Below, piece by piece: positions 9,736 to 19,591 of a stretch of 64,000 nucleotides of DNA. The stretch is taken from positions 4,972,084 through 5,036,083 of the forward strand of contig NZ_CP012334.1 in NCBI RefSeq assembly GCF_001704295.1, in the 5' to 3' direction. Below the pieces are notes generated by a model. The model saw only the letters and a list, made by a program, of their open reading frames with translations. It was not told where the DNA came from and ran no database searches. The position numbers and the translations under genes were made by a program. Source of the stretch: Bordetella sp. H567. Lineage in GTDB: Bacteria > Pseudomonadota > Gammaproteobacteria > Burkholderiales > Burkholderiaceae_B. Numbering within the stretch: the first letter of the stretch is position 1; every line of letters begins with the position of its first letter.

Positions 9736-10566
9736 TCATGGCGCCGTGGGCTGCGTACTTTTGATTACTGTACTTAATTTGCAGGACTCGAAAACTTTCG
9801 AGTTTCCATCGCGCCCGCAATCATAGGCGTACATAGTCCGTAGCAGCCAAATCTTTTGCCAGAGTGGATCATCGTGCTGGCGCGTGTCAACTACTAGGCC
9901 GAGTTGCGTCGCTTCCACCGAGTCCAGGACTGAGCCATGGCTGTGAAAATGGTCCCGTGATGCGAGCTTGTTGACGACGGCCTCGATTTCCGCTGGTGGC
10001 CTGCCTTGCATCATCCCGGTGGTGAGTAGCTGTTTGGCGAGCTTTCTAGTCTGATCCAACGCGGTACGAGCGACCTGTATTTGGATCGGATTCATCGTCT
10101 GAGGCGGCGCCTTTAAGATGAAGTCCGCAGGTATGCCGCCCACGGCCGGGTCAATAGGACCCAACTCGGAAGTCGGTCCCATCATCACAGTTTGGCCGCA
10201 CATAGCGATCACAGTGCCGTTGCTCTTGGCCTTGCGGGGAATGATGACGCGAAGATCCGGGGCCATCGCGCGCAGAATCGAACAGACCTTTTCGGTGGCG
10301 TCGGTAAAGCCGCCGTTGGTTTCGAGCAGCAGATCGAGGCCAGCATTTCTCCGGTCCGACAGCAACTCGACCAGACAAGCATCGTCTGCCGGGTCAATCT
10401 GAGCTGCCGACCTGTCGCAATCAGTGAAATAAACGACTAAATCGCGCTTAGTTTCGTCCTCGATATCCCGGATTAGTTGTTGCCGCAAATAGCGGTCTTT
10501 ATGAGTAACCCAGAACAGAGGTGATTGCGTTGGAAGGTCTTTAGTACGCGGGAAAGTATCCGACAT
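9736..10566 (-). CDS. SDH-family Clp-fold serine proteinase
   Basis: 276 aa, related to the serine dehydrogenase proteinase (SDH) family, cytoplasmic or membrane-associated Clp-fold peptidases with a Ser-Asp-His triad. Seen: DLLLETNGGFTDATEKV (Clp/crotonase-like first strand and helix), IIPRKAKSNGTVIAMCG with the presumed nucleophile Ser, the hallmark SELGPIDP and, later, FHSHGSVLD with the presumed His. No signal peptide or N-terminal membrane helix, and the C-terminus has no feature I recognise. It overlaps the end of a small upstream gene by 26 bases, so they are co-transcribed. Base composition here is lower in GC than the surrounding metabolic genes, and it sits between an integrase remnant and a tRNA, so it looks like cargo of an old island. 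The substrate is unknown. Confidence 0.82.
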   Translation of the reverse strand: MSDTFPRTKDLPTQSPLFWVTHKDRYLRQQLIRDIEDETKRDLVVYFTDCDRSAAQIDPADDACLVELLSDRRNAGLDLLLETNGGFTDATEKVCSILRAMAPDLRVIIPRKAKSNGTVIAMCGQTVMMGPTSELGPIDPAVGGIPADFILKAPPQTMNPIQIQVARTALDQTRKLAKQLLTTGMMQGRPPAEIEAVVNKLASRDHFHSHGSVLDSVEATQLGLVVDTRQHDDPLWQKIWLLRTMYAYDCGRDGNSKVFESCKLSTVIKSTQPTAP

Positions 10567-10783
10567 TGCCCGATTTCGCCGATTGTTCGTTGTTCTTAGG
10601 GGCGGCGGGCTCGGCCAACACTTTATGACTCGCGTCCAAGATTCGCTGCACAGGGTCGACCGCCCGTTTCACCGCGACCTCGTCTTTCACCACTACTTGC
10701 CGGCTCTGCGAACCCATGAGGTCGCTAGGGGTCCGTTCCAGACCGCCGACAGACAGCCAGGAGTATTGCAGGGTGGTAGACAT
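10541..10783 (-). CDS. Small hypothetical protein upstream of the SDH-type protease
   Basis: 80 aa from the ATG at 10783 (MSTTLQYSWLSVGGLERTP), which has GAGG at a good distance; the longer frame from 10876 lacks such a site. It is soluble, with a charged middle (VVVKDEVAVKRAVDPVQRIL) and a Lys/Asn-rich tail, and has no family I recognise. Its 3' end overlaps the protease gene by 26 bases, an arrangement typical of translational coupling, so it may be an adaptor, regulator or substrate of that protease. This is inferred from position alone. Confidence 0.55.
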   Translation of the reverse strand: MSTTLQYSWLSVGGLERTPSDLMGSQSRQVVVKDEVAVKRAVDPVQRILDASHKVLAEPAAPKNNEQSAKSGNVGYFPAY

Positions 10784-10977
10784 GGCATCCTCGAAGCACA
10801 GGCGCGGGGACCTGAGTCTATGCCTCGCAACGTGTGGCGAGGTCAGTAAACAAATAATACAGCTCGGGCCAACCAACTCAAACCGTTTTGTGCCGTCAGC
10901 CTCAATTCAGGCAGGGCGACGCGTTAACGGAATTTGTCCGAAACTTGTCTTAGACACGGTTGGAACCCGCACAAAAC

Positions 10978-11052
10978 TGGCGCGCCCGACAGGAATCGAA
11001 CCTGTATCAAGAGCTTCGGAAACTCTCATTCTATCCATTGAACTACGGGCGC
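10978..11052 (-). tRNA. tRNA-Arg (anticodon CCG)
   Basis: Reverse strand folds as a standard cloverleaf: acceptor GCGCCCG/CGGGCGC, D arm GTTC/GAAT, anticodon stem AGAGT/GCTCT around loop TTCCGAA (anticodon CCG, reading CGG), T arm ACAGG/CCTGT around TTCGATT, discriminator G and an encoded CCA end. The 3' end points toward the integrase remnant, making this the likely insertion target of the accessory stretch at 9.1-10.9 kb. Confidence 0.95.
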
Positions 11053-11573
11053 GAAGAGGCAGTATTGTACCCAAAACAGGATTACGCGCTTGGCGCCTAT
11101 GACGACCAGGCCCACGGACGGCGATGGCCATGCCCGAACGCGATTCCCGTCCTGCTTCAGCGGGCGCGTCAGGAAGGCCCGTCGCGCGCGCATCCGGGGC
11201 ACATCCGTGCGGCACATCCGGGCACGTCCGGCAGCGCACCGGGTGGCGCATCGGGTAACGCACCTGAGCGTAAAAGCAGCGTAGCGGCGGTGCGAGCCGC
11301 ATACCGCTTGACGGCCAGGCAGTGCGCTACCCTGCGGCCGACCGGCTGGCCGGGTGGGCAGGAAAAGCCCTTCATCCCGAGCGCGCGCCGATTGCTGCGG
11401 CGCGACGAAATGGGCCGCTCAGCCGCCGCCAGCCATCCTGAATGGCCCAGCGACCCCCGCGTTATATAATCCAGCGTTTGCACGCGTGCAGGCGGGGAGC
11501 TGAGGAGGTCTCCGCAGGTCCGTAGTACTTTATCCGCCCCAGGCGCCCCGGTACCCGACAGCAGGATTAGGTT
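11053..11573. other. Intergenic region between tRNA-Arg and the cytochrome c gene
   Basis: 521 bases with no convincing gene; the open frames here are GC-driven shadows. It should hold promoters for both flanking genes. A TATAAT at 11465-11470, about 105 bases before the cytochrome start, is a candidate -10 element, but no good -35 partner is visible. Confidence 0.6.
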
Positions 11574-12482
11574 ATGAGCAAAGAGCAGGAACACGTAGAA
11601 GAACACGCCTCACTCATCAAGACCCCGAAGCAGTTGATCGTCACGGTCGTTCTGGCCTTCCTAGTGCCGATCATCATCATCCTGATGCTGGTCAATATGG
11701 TGGCCTCCTACGGCCGCAGCGGTGCGGGGTCCAGCGCCCTGACGCCGGAAGCCATCGACAAACGCATCGCCCCCGTAGCGGGTTTCGATCTGGTCGACGC
11801 CAACGCGCCCAAGGTCTTCAAGACCGGCGAACAGGTTTTTAGTTCCGTCTGTACGTCCTGCCATACGGCGGGCGTGGCCGGCGCTCCGAAAGTCGGCGAC
11901 AACGCCGCCTGGGCGCCGCGCATGAAGGAAGGCCTGCAAGCGATGTTCAACATCGCCCTGCACGGCAAGGGCGCGATGCCGGCCAAGGGTGGCAACCCGT
12001 CGCTGAGCGACTACGAAGTCGAGCGGGCCGTGGTGTTCATGGCCAACAAGTCCGGCGGAAGCTTCAAGGAGCCCGAAGCCCCGGCGCAACCGGCCGCGAA
12101 CCAGGGCCAGGCGCAGGCTGCCGCCGCGCCCGCCGCGACCGCGCAGGCGGCTCCCGCGGCACCGGCCGCCACACACGCACCCGCCGCCCAGGCGCAGGCT
12201 CCGGCACCCGCCGCGCCGGCCCAACAGGCCGCCGCGGTGAACCCGGCCGGTGAAAAGCTCTACAAGACCACCTGCTTTGCCTGCCATGGCACCGGCGTCG
12301 CGGGCGCTCCCAAGTTCGGCAGCAAGGCCGACTGGGACAAGTACATCCAGACGGGCACCGATACGATGGTCAAGACGGCCATCACCGGCAAGGGCGCGAT
12401 GCCGCCCAAGGGCGGCGCCGCCAATGCGTCGGAAGCCGACATCCGGGCCGCTGTGGAATACATGGTCCAGGCCGCCAAGTAA
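11574..12482 (+). CDS. Membrane-anchored dihaem cytochrome c (c5-like)
   Basis: 302 aa. Residues 20-44 form a single transmembrane anchor (LIVTVVLAFLVPIIIILMLV), leaving two class I cytochrome c domains in the periplasm. Haem sites are CTSCH (Cys93, Cys96, His97) and CFACH (Cys234, Cys237, His238). Each has a distal methionine segment, KGAMPAKGG and KGAMPPKGG, for axial ligation. The two domains are alike (both end in DYEVERAVVFM / DIRAAVEYM), so they arose by duplication; between them is a ~65-residue Ala/Pro/Gln linker. The role is electron transfer between respiratory complexes or to a terminal oxidase. ATG at 11574 follows AGGATTAGG. A strong terminator lies directly downstream, so it is a single-gene transcript. 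Confidence 0.9.
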   Translation: MSKEQEHVEEHASLIKTPKQLIVTVVLAFLVPIIIILMLVNMVASYGRSGAGSSALTPEAIDKRIAPVAGFDLVDANAPKVFKTGEQVFSSVCTSCHTAGVAGAPKVGDNAAWAPRMKEGLQAMFNIALHGKGAMPAKGGNPSLSDYEVERAVVFMANKSGGSFKEPEAPAQPAANQGQAQAAAAPAATAQAAPAAPAATHAPAAQAQAPAPAAPAQQAAAVNPAGEKLYKTTCFACHGTGVAGAPKFGSKADWDKYIQTGTDTMVKTAITGKGAMPPKGGAANASEADIRAAVEYMVQAAK

Positions 12483-12502
12483 CTGCGATCGCAGGACCTC
12501 GC

Positions 12503-12546
12503 AAATCCCTACCCGGCGCTACCGCCCGGTAGGGATTTGTGTTTTT
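12503..12546 (+). terminator. Rho-independent terminator after the cytochrome c gene
   Basis: An 11-bp perfect stem, AAATCCCTACC and GGTAGGGATTT, with a 14-base loop, followed by GTGTTTTT. It is 20 bases beyond the cytochrome stop codon. Confidence 0.85.
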
Positions 12547-12900
12547 GGGGCTGGGCCAAGCAGCACGATGCCGCGGGGCGCGGCGCTCCGGCATAGGCGC
12601 CGCAGACGGACGCGGTGTTGCTGACGCGATATGCGCTACGGACCATCGCACCCGCGACCACGGCAGCATGAGCGGCCGACTACCGCAAATGAATGGCGGC
12701 GAAGTGGCACGGGATGAACGACCAGCACTCAACGATGAACGCGCAAGGGAACCCGCGAGACAGTGATCGGTCTAGACCGCACGAATGCACGAATGCACGA
12801 ATGCACGAATGCACGAATGCACGAATGCCCGAATGCCCGAATGAACCGAATGAACCGAAACGATCGGGACCCAGCAGGATGCGGAAAAGACGGCACGCAG
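12547..12900. other. Intergenic region containing an octanucleotide array
   Basis: 354 bases between the terminator and the 3' end of a minus-strand regulator gene. Apart from the ACGAATGC repeat I see no gene; open frames through the repeat (Ala-Arg-Met-His-Glu-Cys type on one strand) are artefacts of the repeat itself. Confidence 0.6.
12781..12844 (+). repeat. Tandem octamer repeat, six ACGAATGC units plus two variants
   Basis: Six perfect head-to-tail copies of ACGAATGC (12781-12828), then CCGAATGC and CCGAATGA, grading into ACCGAATGA-type units to about 12858. Eight bases is not a multiple of three and the array lies outside genes, so copy-number change would not alter a protein; it would make a useful strain-typing locus. 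Confidence 0.92.
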
Positions 12901-14001
12901 TCACGCGGCAAGCAGTCGCGGGGCGCCCATGCGGGCCCGGGAGTCAGGGCGTGGGACGAACTTGTGCGTGAGCTGCGCCGATGTCCAGTCGCGAGGCATC
13001 GAGGCACGTGAGAGGAGGGACGATGGACGCACGGCCAGGGGTTCCGCAAACAGATAGCCGCAGCCTCGCACGGCGAGCAGGGGCAATTCGATGTCGGCGA
13101 GCCGGGCCTTGCGCCGAAGGCGAGACACGACCACGTCCATGCTGCGCGGATCCAGGGGCTGGTCCGCACCGCCCCTGCCCTGTTCTATCGCGTCGCCGGA
13201 GGCGGGCCGCCGGCGACGCAGCAACTGGCCTTCGCTGGCCGCGACGCGCATGAGGAAATCGTTTTCCGCCACCGTCATGAACAGCGTGCGATCCCGAGGG
13301 CATATGAGCACGCGGCAGCTGGCGTCAAGACTCCACCCGCTGCCAAGGCGGCCGGACGGATATGCAGGAGGGGCGGAATGCTGAAGATCCTGGGCGTCCC
13401 TGTGATCGCAACGGTGCCGCAACTGTCCGGGCCCGGGCGAGGAAACCCGCGGTTGCGGAATATCGCCGCTGCAAGAAGATGGGACATGAGACCTGGCATG
13501 AGGCCCGACATGAGACAAGGCCCGCGACAACGCCGCGCGAGCGGGCCCGGCCCGCGGTGCGGACTCCGCATGATCCACCGGACGGTAAGGCCGGCGTCCC
13601 ACAGCGAGGTCGGACGATTTCATGCGGCATACACGCGCGGCCTGACGCCCCCAGGACAACAGGATCGCCGTCAATTCCGCGATATCGATGGACGCGGCAT
13701 GGCAGGCGTCCGCCCCCGCCGCCATGACATGCGTGCGCCACGCCGCATCGGTCGCCGTCCCCAGCGCGATGATGACGGCAGCCGGCGCGGCCATGCGCGC
13801 GCTTTGCGCATCGCAGGCCAGGTCGTCGGATTCGCCGGTAAGCACGATGAGCGGCGACGGCTGCGCGGCATACAGATGCCGCAAGCCCGCCAGGCTGCCG
13901 CACGAGCGCACCGCGAAATCCCGCCTGGCCAGTTCCTGGGCGAGGTTATCTCTTACCGCCCGGGCGTCCTGCAGCACGATGACGTTCCGATAATCCATCA
14001 T
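12901..14001 (-). CDS. Response-regulator-like protein: atypical receiver plus OmpR-type winged helix
   Basis: 366 aa from the ATG at 14001, chosen for the AGGAGA eight bases upstream. Residues 1-120 look like a receiver domain (DYRNVIVLQDARAVRDNLAQ), but the strand that should carry the phosphoacceptor reads PLIVLTGESDD, with Thr-Gly where Asp is expected, so it is probably not phosphorylated in the usual way. A long Pro/Arg/Ser-rich linker of about 110 residues follows, then an OmpR/PhoB winged helix (TVAENDFLMRVAASEG, SRLRRKARLADIELPLLAV, GCGYLFA) and a 45-residue basic tail. It diverges from an XRE repressor gene. No histidine kinase is nearby. The linker is unusually long, and I cannot exclude compensating frameshifts inside it. 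Confidence 0.68.
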   Translation of the reverse strand: MMDYRNVIVLQDARAVRDNLAQELARRDFAVRSCGSLAGLRHLYAAQPSPLIVLTGESDDLACDAQSARMAAPAAVIIALGTATDAAWRTHVMAAGADACHAASIDIAELTAILLSWGRQAARVCRMKSSDLAVGRRPYRPVDHAESAPRAGPARAALSRALSHVGPHARSHVPSSCSGDIPQPRVSSPGPGQLRHRCDHRDAQDLQHSAPPAYPSGRLGSGWSLDASCRVLICPRDRTLFMTVAENDFLMRVAASEGQLLRRRRPASGDAIEQGRGGADQPLDPRSMDVVVSRLRRKARLADIELPLLAVRGCGYLFAEPLAVRPSSLLSRASMPRDWTSAQLTHKFVPRPDSRARMGAPRLLAA

Positions 14002-14084
14002 GTTTTTTCTCCTGCACACGACAAAACCACGAATGTGATTTATATAAACACCAACGTGGCAACGGTGCAAGCTTCAATCGGTCC

Positions 14085-14543
14085 GTGAAGAAATTTTCAG
14101 ACCGTTTGAGGCACATTCGTTCGCTGCGCGGCTACACGCAGGCAGAACTGGCGCGCCTGGCGGGCCTGTCGCAAAGCGCGGTTGCCAGCTACGAAAGCGG
14201 CGAGCGCAAATCCAGCAGAGGCCTGTTCAAGCTGGCCGCCGCGCTGGGGGTGGAGGCGCAATGGCTGGACACGGGCAAGGGCCCGATGGAACGTCCCGCC
14301 GACGTCTACGCCGCGCCCGCCGGCGGCCATCGCTACGCACTGGAGGACGGCGCGCAAGCCGCGTTCGGCGAAGCGCGCAAGGAAGCGGAGTGGCCCTTCC
14401 CGAACATCCCGCGCGGCCGCTACGAAAGCCTGACCGCGCGCGACAAGCGCCATCTGGAAAACATGGTGGCCGCGTTCATCGACGCCTGCCATAGCAACTA
14501 CGCGCCGCTCAAATCCAGAAACAAACCGCGGCGCGGCGACTGA
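14085..14543 (+). CDS. XRE-family helix-turn-helix repressor-like protein
   Basis: 152 aa with a Cro/CI helix-turn-helix at residues 5-60 (RLRHIRSLRGYTQAELARLAG, SQSAVASYESGERKSS) and a C-terminal part without a recognisable peptidase or ligand domain. The start is GTG at 14085. It diverges from the atypical receiver/winged-helix gene across only 83 bases, so each may control the shared promoter region. It resembles prophage-type repressors, but no phage genes are present. Confidence 0.85.
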   Translation: MKKFSDRLRHIRSLRGYTQAELARLAGLSQSAVASYESGERKSSRGLFKLAAALGVEAQWLDTGKGPMERPADVYAAPAGGHRYALEDGAQAAFGEARKEAEWPFPNIPRGRYESLTARDKRHLENMVAAFIDACHSNYAPLKSRNKPRRGD

Positions 14544-14721
14544 TCCCAAAAAGGCGCCCGCGCGGACGCAGCGGACTGCCCGAGCCGATCGCGCGACGGC
14601 GCGTGCTCTCCATAACCGCCCCCCGACGCCGGCCCCCCGAAAAGAAATCGCGCCGCGGCGATTGACGCCGGGCGCGATGGCCAAGCCAAGCGCGGCACGC
14701 GGCCGCGCCGGAGGGCAATCT

Positions 14722-15366
14722 TTACCGCGCGGGGTTGGCGGTTCCCGAGGCGGGGGCGGATCGGTTCGACGCCGGCGGCACGGCTTGCGTGCCGGTACCC
14801 GAAGCAGCCGGTGCATCGCCGCGTACGCGCGCGGCGATCTCGGTCGCCGTCTGCGCCGTGTCCACGCCGAAGGCAAGCACGCCGCGGTTCAGGGGTTCCG
14901 CGATGCGCGGCGCCGCCACCAACTGCCCGTTGATGACCAGCACCAGCAACTTGCCGACGTTCTGCGAGCTGACCTGGGCGAGCTTGCGCGCGCCTTCCGG
15001 GCTGAAACGCAGGCCGACGAAGTTCTGGCCCTGGCGGTCCACCAGCGCCGCGGCTTCCGTGAGGTCCGCGCGGGTCAGTACCGGCTGGCGTTGCACATAC
15101 ACCGTGGCGTCGCTCAGCTTGACCTCCATCAGGTCCGGCGCGGCATCCGTCTGGGCGATGTAGAAGCCGACCGAGGATGCCACGGGCACGGTCGACGGCG
15201 CGGACGTGCCTGGGGCGCCGGCCGGCGGCGTCGCGGCCGCGGAGGGGGTGGCGCCGCTGGAGGACGTCGATGCGGTACCGGCCTTGTTGCCAGGCGTCTG
15301 GCAACCCGCCAGAAGGACCGTAGCCATCAATACCAGGGGGGCGATCGTACGGAATCTGATGTGCAT
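14722..15366 (-). CDS. SecD-like lipoprotein (SecDF P1 head-type domain)
   Basis: About 214 aa from the ATG at 15366, with a lipoprotein signal (VLMATVLLAGC; Cys is the lipidation site). After a Ser/Thr/Pro/Ala-rich linker comes a domain resembling the SecD/SecDF periplasmic P1 region: FYIAQTDAAPDLMEVKL, then LRFSPEGARKLAQVSSQNVG and LVLVINGQLVAAPRIAEPL, and a low-complexity tail. The P1 domain of SecD assists late steps of protein export; a free-standing lipoprotein version is common in Bordetella relatives but its role is not established. Position 2 after the Cys is Gln, with no inner-membrane retention Asp. It diverges from thiC and is not obviously related to it. Confidence 0.72.
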   Translation of the reverse strand: MHIRFRTIAPLVLMATVLLAGCQTPGNKAGTASTSSSGATPSAAATPPAGAPGTSAPSTVPVASSVGFYIAQTDAAPDLMEVKLSDATVYVQRQPVLTRADLTEAAALVDRQGQNFVGLRFSPEGARKLAQVSSQNVGKLLVLVINGQLVAAPRIAEPLNRGVLAFGVDTAQTATEIAARVRGDAPAASGTGTQAVPPASNRSAPASGTANPAR

Positions 15367-15486
15367 AACAGGTTTTCCTATTGGTGGAGGTTGCAAAAAA
15401 AGTGTACAGGGGCGGCAAGACCCGGCGTCACGCAGACTGCATCCAGATGTAATGACCCCATCATGTTGTCTATACTGTCACATGCA

Positions 15487-17583
<2,097 letters not shown>

Positions 17584-17623
17584 TGCCGAAACCGTGTAAG
17601 CACGGCGGCCGGCCCGGCCGCCG

Positions 17624-18481
17624 ATGGACAATGCAATGAGCCTATTGAAACGCCTGTTGACCACGCGGACTTCGCGCACGCTCGATGCCCGCCAATTCGC
17701 GCAAGCCTACGCCGACGCCGCGCGCGCACGGTTTCCCAAGGACGGTGTCGGTGTCGAAGCGGACACGGCGGGCGAAGGCGTGCAGGTGCGCTGGTCGCTG
17801 CCGGACGGCAGCCAGGTGACGCAGTCGCTGGGCAACGCCTACACCGCCTACACCAAGGCGCCGGCCGACCTGGACGCGATCCTGGCCGCGCACCTGGATG
17901 CCGCGCCGGCGGCCGTCAAGCCGGACGCGGCCACTCGCCGTGCCGCCCTCCTGCCGGTGGTGAAGACCAAGATGTGGCTGGCCGCCAGCACCCGCCAGCT
18001 GCAGTCGGCCGGCGCGGGCGACGGTGATCGCTTCGTCGCCGAACCGCTGACCGACGAGCTGATGACGGTGTATGTGGAAGACCGCCCCGACGCCATGAGC
18101 TACGTGGCGCCGGATCACCTGGCTGGCCTGGAATTGCCGCGCGATGCACTGATGCCGCTGGCCCGGGAAAACCTGCGCCGCCTGCTGCCGCAGTTGACCA
18201 TCGAAGGCGAGGACGGCTGCTACGGCGTGCGCCTGGACGGCAATTACGACGCCAGCCTGGTGTTCCTGACCGAGGATTGGCGCGACCGCGTGGAAATCGA
18301 AGGCGACCCGGTGCTGGCGATCCCGGCGCGCGAGGAACTGCTGGTATGCGGCACGAAAGACCGACACGGCCAGAATCGCATACGGAATATCGCCGCGCAC
18401 ATCATGGCGCGATCGCCCTATGGCCTGTCGGCGTTGCTGTACGTGTGGCGCGACGGGATGCTGACGCGGTATGAGGACTGA
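17624..18481 (+). CDS. DUF1444 family protein (YtpQ-like)
   Basis: 285 aa cytoplasmic protein matching DUF1444 in layout: LLPVVKTKMWLAASTRQL in the middle, then LMTVYVEDRPDAMSYVAPDHLAGLEL, typical of the family, and a C-terminal region near LVFLTEDWRDRVEIEGDPVLAIPARE. The biochemical role is not established. It follows thiC by 40 bases and could be read through from the same promoter. Two in-frame ATG codons (17624, 17636) are possible starts; the second gives MSLLKRLLTT. Confidence 0.78.
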   Translation: MDNAMSLLKRLLTTRTSRTLDARQFAQAYADAARARFPKDGVGVEADTAGEGVQVRWSLPDGSQVTQSLGNAYTAYTKAPADLDAILAAHLDAAPAAVKPDAATRRAALLPVVKTKMWLAASTRQLQSAGAGDGDRFVAEPLTDELMTVYVEDRPDAMSYVAPDHLAGLELPRDALMPLARENLRRLLPQLTIEGEDGCYGVRLDGNYDASLVFLTEDWRDRVEIEGDPVLAIPAREELLVCGTKDRHGQNRIRNIAAHIMARSPYGLSALLYVWRDGMLTRYED

Positions 18482-18530
18482 CGCGCGCTAAGCCGCGCCG
18501 GGGCCGCCGGCGTACGCCGCCGTGGGGCAC

Positions 18531-18566
18531 GGCAGCAGCAGCGGCAACGGCAGCGGCAGCGGCAAG
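18531..18566 (+). repeat. GGCAGC-type hexamer repeat
   Basis: Six consecutive hexamers of the GGCAGC/AGCAGC/GGCAAC family in the gap between the DUF1444 gene and the next gene. Intergenic and imperfect; it may simply be slippage in GC-rich sequence. Confidence 0.6.
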
Positions 18567-18659
18567 GATGGAAAAGTATCGGGCGGACAGCGGAATCCTC
18601 CCGTGGCAAGTGACACGTATCACGTCGATGCAGCGTCACGCTAACCACGGAGATTTTCC

Positions 18660-19568
18660 ATGCCAAGCATTTCGGTCCCCCCTTCCACCGTCCCCTCCGG
18701 TTACGATCAATCGCCGCCGCCTGACGGCGCGACAGGCACACCCAAGGTCATCAGGCCGGAGAGCCCGCGACCCAACACGCCGCCCGGGACCGAGCGGCGC
18801 GAAATTCCCTCGATCATCGTCTACCGATCCAGGCGGGACGCGGAAGCTGCCATGGAGCACTATGGCAGCGCTGCCGGCGTCATGAAAGGCATGGCCAGCG
18901 AAGCCGCCTTGGGCGGGATCCGGTATCAGCTACGCCAGATGTGCGCGCCCACGCAGGCGCTCGAATGGAAACCCGTGCCCGGGATCACCGAAACGCTGTC
19001 CGCCTTGGCCCAATGCGTGAAACGGGCAAGCCTGACAGAAGCGGAGGCGATCGCGGCAACGCTGAACAGCGACCTGCCCAAGCCGAGCAGCGATCCAGCC
19101 AAGCTGGACAGCGACCAAGCCCATCTGAGCAGCGATCAGCCCGACCTGAACAGCGCGCAGGCCAAGGCGCAGGCGCAGCGGCAAAAAGATATCGACCTGT
19201 TGAAAACCGCCCTCAACCGCATTCTGCGGGGCGAAGACCCGATGGAAGTCCTCGGCGGCATCGCCGAAAAAAATCTGGTGCTGCCCGAGCTCACCATCCG
19301 GGAGGAGGGCCAGGAAGAACCTTCGCAAAGGGTGTTCGACAGCACGCTGCTGTCCTTCGCATCGGGCAGCTACGACCATGGCCCGCTGGGACGCACCTTG
19401 CTACTGGAAGGCGGCCGCGCCCGTTTTGCCGGGCCGAGCGAGGCACAGCGCGCCGACAAGCTGCGGGAGGTCATCTTTGCCTTGCCCAATCCGCCGGAAT
19501 CCGGCGAACCGCTGGAAGACATGTCCGACATATACCAGGCCTTGGTGGAGTTGGGAATCGATATCTGA
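18660..19568 (+). CDS. Uncharacterised protein with Pro-rich N-terminus and heptad repeats
   Basis: 302 aa, no signal peptide, no membrane helix, no family I recognise. The first 45 residues are disordered and rich in Pro, Ser and Gly (PSISVPPSTVPSGYDQSPPP). Residues 135-169 consist of five tandem seven-residue units of the form L-x-S-D-Q-A-x, followed by an Ala/Gln/Lys coiled segment. The C-terminal third looks folded, with FDSTLLSFASGSYDHGPLGR. A GGAG motif ten bases before the ATG supports the start. A disordered, signal-free N-terminus followed by helical repeats is compatible with a secreted effector or chaperone-dependent substrate, but no secretion genes are nearby, so this is speculation. 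It stands alone, ahead of a convergent regulator gene. Confidence 0.72.
   Translation: MPSISVPPSTVPSGYDQSPPPDGATGTPKVIRPESPRPNTPPGTERREIPSIIVYRSRRDAEAAMEHYGSAAGVMKGMASEAALGGIRYQLRQMCAPTQALEWKPVPGITETLSALAQCVKRASLTEAEAIAATLNSDLPKPSSDPAKLDSDQAHLSSDQPDLNSAQAKAQAQRQKDIDLLKTALNRILRGEDPMEVLGGIAEKNLVLPELTIREEGQEEPSQRVFDSTLLSFASGSYDHGPLGRTLLLEGGRARFAGPSEAQRADKLREVIFALPNPPESGEPLEDMSDIYQALVELGIDI
19062..19166 (+). repeat. Five 21-bp coding repeats (heptad minisatellite)
   Basis: Five units of 21 bases encoding LNSDLPK, PSSDPAK, LDSDQAH, LSSDQPD and LNSAQAK. Codons have drifted between units, so the array is not a very recent expansion. Confidence 0.85.
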
Positions 19569-19591
19569 TCGCGGCCGGTACCAGGCGCCGC

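Noticed and set aside
9143-10982. Possible att pair: CAAAAGCTGGCG at 9143 and CAAAACTGGCG at 10972 (tRNA end)
   Set aside because: Short and needs a one-base gap; not enough to call an attachment site.
12781-12844. CRISPR array
   Set aside because: The units are eight bases, contiguous, without spacers, and no cas genes are present.
12680-13011. Small frames through the ACGAATGC array giving HECTNARM- or CIRAFVHS-type repeats
   Set aside because: They are translations of the DNA repeat; no ribosome site, and the frame changes every unit because eight is not divisible by three.
18660-19568. Type III effector assignment for the heptad-repeat protein
   Set aside because: No secretion genes, chaperone or recognised effector domain in the window; kept only as a possibility.
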